From Phytoactinopolyspora halotolerans (GTDB lineage Bacteria; Actinomycetota; Actinomycetes; Jiangellales; Jiangellaceae), in contig NZ_JAAGOA010000017.1 of the NCBI RefSeq assembly GCF_010550675.1, forward strand, positions 111,973 through 172,169: a stretch of 60,197 bases of DNA. Direction: 5' to 3'. Shown in pieces: positions 55,773 through 60,197 of this stretch. Below the pieces are notes generated by a model. That model was not told the origin of the DNA and did no database searches. It was given only the letters and a program-made list of their open reading frames with translations. The position numbers were made by a program, and so were the translations under genes. Numbering within the stretch: the stretch's first letter is position 1; each line of letters opens with the position of its first letter.

Positions 55773-56744
55773 ATGGGCCGACTCACAACTCGCGGCGGTG
55801 CCGCCGGCGGTGGACTCGGAGTCGCGGCGCCGAACGGCTCCGGCCAGGGAGCGTCGCCGGGCGCCGCTCGTCGTCGGCGGATGTCGATGTCGAAAAGGTA
55901 CGCGCTGACGGCGTATCTGTTCCTGCTGCCCGCGTTCGCCTTCTTCGGCGTGATGTACTACACGCCGATCGTCAACATCATCACCAACTCCTTCCGCACC
56001 GGGCCGCGCGCTGACACATTCACCGGGTTCGACAACTTCACCCGCGTCGTCTCCGATCAGGCGGTGCACAACTCGTTCGTGGTCACGCTGATCTTCGGGG
56101 CCGGCACGACGATCGGGGCCATCGTCATCGGGTTGGCGCTGGCGTTGCTGGTGGACAAGCCGCTGCGCGGGCGCGTCGTCTTCCGGGCGGCGCTGCTGGT
56201 GCCGTATCTGACGTCGATCGCGATCGTCGGGCTGCTCTGGCGCAACATCCTCGACCCGCAGCTCGGCATCCTGAACCGGGTGCTGGACAGCGCCGGCCTG
56301 CCGACCCAGGCGTGGCTCAACACGAATCCGCTGGCCACCATCATCGGCGTCACGCTGTGGATGAACGTCGGCTACACGATGGTGTTGTTCCTGGCCGGGC
56401 TGCAGGGCATCCCGGAGACCTACCGCGAGGCCGCCACCATCGACGGCGCGAACGCGTGGCAGCGGTTCTGGCGGATCACGCTGCCGCTGCTGGCGCCCAC
56501 CACGCTGTTCGTGTCGGTGATGATGGTGATCAGCGGTTTCCAGGCGTTCGCACAGGCCTACATCATCACCGGTGGCGGACCGGCGGACAGGACCGACCTG
56601 TATATCTTCCACGTCTTCAACGTCGCGTTCACCGCACGCGACTTCGGCTATGCGTCCGCACTGTCCTTCCTGCTGCTCCTCGTGATCATCGCGTTCACCG
56701 TGGTGCAGCTGCGGATCGGGCGCCGCGGGGAGGTGCAGTACTGA
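55773..56744 (+). CDS. Sugar ABC transporter permease (MalF-type)
   Basis: 323 residues (287 if ATG 55881 is the start; the first 36 residues are Gly/Arg-rich). Six spans, starting LTAYLFLLPAFAFFGVMYY, and the EAA loop YREAATIDGANAWQRFWRIT. It is followed by the partner permease with a 1-nt overlap. No ATPase gene is encoded here. Confidence 0.93.
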   Translation: MGRLTTRGGAAGGGLGVAAPNGSGQGASPGAARRRRMSMSKRYALTAYLFLLPAFAFFGVMYYTPIVNIITNSFRTGPRADTFTGFDNFTRVVSDQAVHNSFVVTLIFGAGTTIGAIVIGLALALLVDKPLRGRVVFRAALLVPYLTSIAIVGLLWRNILDPQLGILNRVLDSAGLPTQAWLNTNPLATIIGVTLWMNVGYTMVLFLAGLQGIPETYREAATIDGANAWQRFWRITLPLLAPTTLFVSVMMVISGFQAFAQAYIITGGGPADRTDLYIFHVFNVAFTARDFGYASALSFLLLLVIIAFTVVQLRIGRRGEVQY

Positions 56745-57571
56745 TGCTCAACCGGATGTCCCCGGCGAACCGCGTCGTCAGCTACCTGTTGCTCACCGTC
56801 GTCGGCGCCGTCACGGTGCTTCCGCTGCTGTACATGCTCTCGCTGGCGTTGCAGACCGAGGCCGAGACGTTGTCCGCCGATCCTGTGCTGTGGCCGGAGT
56901 CCATGCAGTTCGGCAACTTCCAGGAGTTGTTCGAACGGGCGCCGTTCGGCAGCTTCATCCTGAACAGCTTGATCGTCGCGGGCGGGATCACGGTGGCGCA
57001 CCTGGTCTTCGATCCGCTCGTCGGCTACGTGTTCGCGAAGTTCCAGTTCCCGCTGCGGAACACGCTGTTCCTGCTGTTGCTGGCGACGCTGATGGTGCCG
57101 CTGTTCGTGCGGATGATCCCGCTGTACACGATGATGTCGAACCTGGGCTGGATCAATACGCACCAGGGCTTGATCGCACCGTTCCTGATGGATGCGTTCG
57201 GCATCTTCCTCATGCGGCAGTTCATCCAACCGATCCCGGACGACCTCATCCAGGCGGCTCGCATCGACGGCGCCTCCGAGCTGCGGATCTACTGGAAAGT
57301 CATCCTGCCGCAGGTGAAACCCGCGCTGGCGGTTCTGGGGCTGTTCACGTTCGTCTTCCAGTGGAACGAGTTCCTCTGGCCGCTGGTCGCCACGACGACC
57401 GAAGACATGCGGACCATCCCGGTGGGGCTGACGCTGTTCAACCAGGAGTACTTCACGCTGTGGCACCTGACGGCGGCCGGCTCGGTGTTGCTGTTCCTGC
57501 CGACGGCGGTGCTGTTCCTGTTGACGCAGCGATACTTCGTGCGGGGCATCACGTTGAGCGGACTCAAGTAA
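56744..57571 (+). CDS. Sugar ABC transporter permease (MalG-type)
   Basis: 275 residues. ATG 56744 shares its A with the previous stop. Six spans and the EAA loop IQAARIDGASELRIYWKVIL. Together with the previous gene it forms the membrane channel. A ribosome site (AGAGGAGAGG) for the sulfatase follows 22 nt later. Confidence 0.93.
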   Translation: MLNRMSPANRVVSYLLLTVVGAVTVLPLLYMLSLALQTEAETLSADPVLWPESMQFGNFQELFERAPFGSFILNSLIVAGGITVAHLVFDPLVGYVFAKFQFPLRNTLFLLLLATLMVPLFVRMIPLYTMMSNLGWINTHQGLIAPFLMDAFGIFLMRQFIQPIPDDLIQAARIDGASELRIYWKVILPQVKPALAVLGLFTFVFQWNEFLWPLVATTTEDMRTIPVGLTLFNQEYFTLWHLTAAGSVLLFLPTAVLFLLTQRYFVRGITLSGLK

Positions 57572-57592
57572 GAGGACAAGTAGAGGAGAGGC

Positions 57593-59044
57593 ATGTCCCG
57601 CAACCGGGCCACACGACCGAACGTCATCGTCGTCTTCACCGACCAGCAGCGCTGGGACAGTACGGGGATCCACGGCAATCCGCTGGAGCTGACCCCGACG
57701 TTCGACCGCGTGGCCGCCTCCGGCACGCATGTCGCGCAGGCGTTCACCCCGCAGCCGGTGTGCGCGCCCGCGCGCGCGGCTATCCAGACCGGCAGGTATC
57801 CGACGACCACCGGCTGTTACCGCAACGGCATCCCGCTGCCGGACGGGTGCCGCACGCTCGCCGACCACTTCGGTGCGGCAGGCTACGCGACCGGTTACAT
57901 CGGCAAGTGGCACCTGGCGACTGACGAGCCCGTGCCGCCCGAACAGCGCGGCGGGTATCGATCGTGGCTCGGCGCGAACGTGCTGGAGTTCACTTCGGAC
58001 GCTTACCGGACGATCGTCTTCGATGAGGCCGGCGACCCGGTGATGCTGCCGGGATACCGGTCGGACGCGCTGTTCGATGCCGCGATCCGGTTCGTCGCCG
58101 ATCACGCCGACCCGCCCGGTGGGTCGGAGGGTGTTCAGCAGCCGTTCTATCTGTTCTGCTCGCTGATCGAGCCGCACCATCAGAACGAGGTCGACTCGTA
58201 CCCGGCGCCGGTCGGGTACGAGGAGCGCTACCAGGGGCGATGGCTCCCGCCCGACCTGGCGACGCTGGCCGGCGAGGAGAACACCGCGTACCGGCACATC
58301 GGGGGCTACTACGGCCAGATCCGGCGGGTCGACGAAGGGTTCGGCCGGCTGCTCGACGCGTTGCGGAGCATGGACCTGCTGGAGAACACGATCGTCGCGT
58401 TCACCTCGGACCACGGGTGCCATTTCAAGACCCGGAACAGTGAGTACAAGCGATCGTGCCACGACGGTTCGATCCGGGTGCCGATGGCGCTGTGCGGTCC
58501 GGGGTTCGACGGCGGTGGACGGATCGACCGTCCGGTGAGCACCATCGATCTGCCGCCCACGCTGCTCGACGCCGCCGGCGTGGGCGTGCCGTCGGAGATG
58601 CAGGGTCGTTCCATCCTGCCGCTGCTGGCCGAACCGGCGGGCACGGCGGCCGGCGCCTGGCCTGAGGAGGTGTTCATCCAGGTCAGCGAGTCCGAGGTGG
58701 GGCGAGCGATCCGCACCGAGCGATGGAAGTACTACGTCATCGCGCCGGACGCGAACCCATGGGACGACGGGGCGGCCGACCGCTACGTCGAGGCCGAGCT
58801 GTACGACCTCGCGCACGACCCGTACGAACTGCACAACCTGGCCGGGCACGCGTCACATCGGGAGATCGCGGACGAGTTGCGCGAGCGTCTGCTCCGGCGG
58901 ATGGCGGAGGCCGGCGAACGGGAGCCGGTCATCGAGCGGCTGATGCACGACGCGGAGATGTCTGCCGCGCTCCGGGCGGATCCGGGGGTGCATACGGCGG
59001 GGTGGAAGCCCGTCCGGTTCGGCCATCAGCCGCGTCGTGGATGA
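57593..59044 (+). CDS. Type I sulfatase (arylsulfatase family)
   Basis: 483 residues, no signal peptide, so it likely acts on imported sulfated sugars. The formylglycine motif is Cys57-A-P-A-Arg61 (VCAPARAAIQTGR). Metal and active-site motifs: VFTDQQRWD, GKWHLATD, FTSDHGCHF and RTERWKYYV. The Cys must be oxidised by a formylglycine-generating enzyme encoded elsewhere. It is last in the LacI 2 operon. Confidence 0.92.
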   Translation: MSRNRATRPNVIVVFTDQQRWDSTGIHGNPLELTPTFDRVAASGTHVAQAFTPQPVCAPARAAIQTGRYPTTTGCYRNGIPLPDGCRTLADHFGAAGYATGYIGKWHLATDEPVPPEQRGGYRSWLGANVLEFTSDAYRTIVFDEAGDPVMLPGYRSDALFDAAIRFVADHADPPGGSEGVQQPFYLFCSLIEPHHQNEVDSYPAPVGYEERYQGRWLPPDLATLAGEENTAYRHIGGYYGQIRRVDEGFGRLLDALRSMDLLENTIVAFTSDHGCHFKTRNSEYKRSCHDGSIRVPMALCGPGFDGGGRIDRPVSTIDLPPTLLDAAGVGVPSEMQGRSILPLLAEPAGTAAGAWPEEVFIQVSESEVGRAIRTERWKYYVIAPDANPWDDGAADRYVEAELYDLAHDPYELHNLAGHASHREIADELRERLLRRMAEAGEREPVIERLMHDAEMSAALRADPGVHTAGWKPVRFGHQPRRG

Positions 59045-59213
59045 ACCGAAAGCCGGATGCGCGCGGGGAGAAGACGGCAGTGGCCTGAAGCTGTCGAAGC
59101 CGTGATCGAGCGCCGGCGAAGCACCGACGGCGTGCAGGGCATGTCCGGGGGAGCGGCGGCGTACGGGATCTGGTGACGCCGCCGCTCCGGGCGTCGTCGT
59201 CGACGGGCGACTC

Positions 59214-60029
59214 TCAGCGGGTGGTCACGGTGGCGGTGTCGGCGCTGGAGAAGGCCCGGACCTCGTACCCGGACGTGAAGTTGGTCGCGGCGTCCACGGT
59301 GGCCTCGCCGTCGACGCCGCTCGCCTCGACGTGGTACGCATGCCCGGCCGGGAGCTCGACGTGCACGGGCCCACCGCTCGACTCCACGTCCAACGAACGC
59401 GGCGGGGAGACCGCCTGGACCTCCACCGAACCCGCGCTGGAGGTGAGGTATGCGGCGTGCGAGGTGAGCCCCATCGCGGTGACGTCTCCGGCAGTGGAGT
59501 GTGCTCGTAGTTCACCGGAGTGCCCCTCGATGACGACGTCGCCGGCGCTCGATTCCAGGTTCACGTTGCCGACCAGCCCGGTCGACTCGATGGAGCCGCC
59601 TGACGTCGCCGCTTTGACCTCGACGCCGTCGGGCACCGCCAGCACGACGTGCGTTCCGCATCCGAATCCGGGAACGAACCGGTTGCCGCTGCACCTGCCC
59701 TCGATCCGCAGCGTCTCTCCGTCGATGTGGTGCTCCAGGCGTGCCGCGCGCACCCACCCGTCGTCGGTGTGCGCGTCGAGCTGGACGTCTGAGCCGCTCG
59801 AGCCGAACAACTCGATGTCGCCGGCGGCGATGTCCACCTCGATACGGGAGACGTTCGCGATCGTGGTGCTCCATTCGTCGCTGGAGCGGGTGAGCCATGA
59901 GTACGCGGCGACCGCCGTCACCACGACGACGGCGGCACCGAAGAGCCGGGTCCGCTGCGAGTAGGCCGACCGGCCGAGCCCGGTGGTGCGCCGGAGCCGC
60001 TGGTGGCGCACGTTGTCTTCGAACGTCAT
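59214..60029 (-). CDS. DUF4097-like beta-helical membrane protein
   Basis: 271 residues from ATG 60029. A basic cytoplasmic N-terminus and one span (about 30-44) precede repeated strands such as GGSIESTGLVGNVNLESSAG, GDVVIEGHSGELRAHSTAGD and VTAMGLTSHAAYLTSSAGSV, the ladder pattern of DUF4097/adhesin-type proteins. Two Cys near 113 and 124 may pair. The role is unknown, often linked to envelope stress. The gene is on the opposite strand to the sulfatase. Confidence 0.78.
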   Translation of the reverse strand: MTFEDNVRHQRLRRTTGLGRSAYSQRTRLFGAAVVVVTAVAAYSWLTRSSDEWSTTIANVSRIEVDIAAGDIELFGSSGSDVQLDAHTDDGWVRAARLEHHIDGETLRIEGRCSGNRFVPGFGCGTHVVLAVPDGVEVKAATSGGSIESTGLVGNVNLESSAGDVVIEGHSGELRAHSTAGDVTAMGLTSHAAYLTSSAGSVEVQAVSPPRSLDVESSGGPVHVELPAGHAYHVEASGVDGEATVDAATNFTSGYEVRAFSSADTATVTTR

Positions 60030-60096
60030 AGCGAACACAGTATCGCCCGCCCGCACGTCCGTGCTCCGCCCTAGATGAATGATTCCTTGAAGATTG

Positions 60097-60197
60097 TCAG
60101 TGGTCATAGGCGATCAGTGATCGTTTGGCTGTGAGGCCGAGGGCCCAGTTGTGCCAGATCCCGGCGGCCAGGGCCAGGAGCCGCTGGCTGATGCGGG
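60097..60197 (-). mobile_element. Transposase C-terminus, IS982-like, cut by window edge
   Basis: The reverse strand encodes QRLLALAAGIWHNWALG and ends KRSLIAYDH, closely resembling the conserved C-terminus of IS982-family transposases. The gene continues beyond the window. The nearby CTAGATGAATGATTC (60071-60085) may belong to the element's end, but the partner end is not visible. Confidence 0.7.

Noticed and set aside
56648-58849. 733-codon reverse ORF opposite permease and sulfatase
   Set aside because: It is the complement of genes with unmistakable motifs and shows only Val/Arg/Asp-rich shadow sequence.

Overview
The window is a 60 kb stretch of a high-GC actinobacterial chromosome. The GC3-rich codon use, many GTG starts, 4-nt start/stop overlaps, the gatC-gatA-gatB order, a BTAD/SARP regulator, Tat-type lipoproteins, a WXG100-like protein and ABC sugar importers without their own ATPase all point that way. 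A Jiangellales or Propionibacteriales-like soil or plant-associated organism is a reasonable guess, but the sequence alone does not settle the genus. No rRNA, tRNA or CRISPR was found.

Layout. 1-9450 is housekeeping: a MetE-like protein, NAD-dependent DNA ligase (ligA), a DJ-1/PfpI-like protein with Ser in place of the usual Cys, a CapA-type phosphoesterase, a RecQ helicase with a phosphoribosyltransferase-like tail, an ACT-domain protein and a NarL-type response regulator. 9499-16150 is a signalling block: ECF sigma factor plus membrane partner, two HisKA_3 kinases sharing an almost identical 695-bp 3' module, and a membrane acyltransferase. 16253-22947 holds a SARP-type regulator and gatCAB, with a small membrane protein between gatA and gatB. 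23096-30301 has an orphan sugar-binding lipoprotein, a LacI regulator and an M50-like protease, then enters a rhamnogalacturonan/pectin-type locus (27515-35862): YetA/PL26-like lyase, LplC-, LplB- and LplA-like importer parts, YesL-like and YesU-like proteins. The locus has a convincing promoter carrying two CG-centred operators. 35935-48130 is mixed: an S55-like protease, a flavoprotein, a glycosidase, a DODA dioxygenase, an AbiEi/DUF559-like gene with a broken paralogue, two MarR regulators, an amidohydrolase, a DD-peptidase-like lipoprotein and a GNAT acetyltransferase. 48247-53056 has an OmpR/kinase pair and a WXG100/DUF6571-like operon. 53380-59044 is a LacI-controlled sugar ABC importer with a sulfatase. 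A DUF4097-like protein and a transposase fragment close the window.

The most unusual feature is a set of seven long intergenic hairpins whose outer edge carries TGATCAT (10706, 12076, 22959, 27475, 35874, 41700, 42962). They sit at gene ends, in several cases supplying or surrounding the stop codon. Two of them follow a DUF559 endonuclease-like gene and its decayed duplicate. Two more mark the exact edge of the duplicated kinase module. This suggests a dispersed palindrome family linked to recombination, and possibly to the DUF559-like protein.
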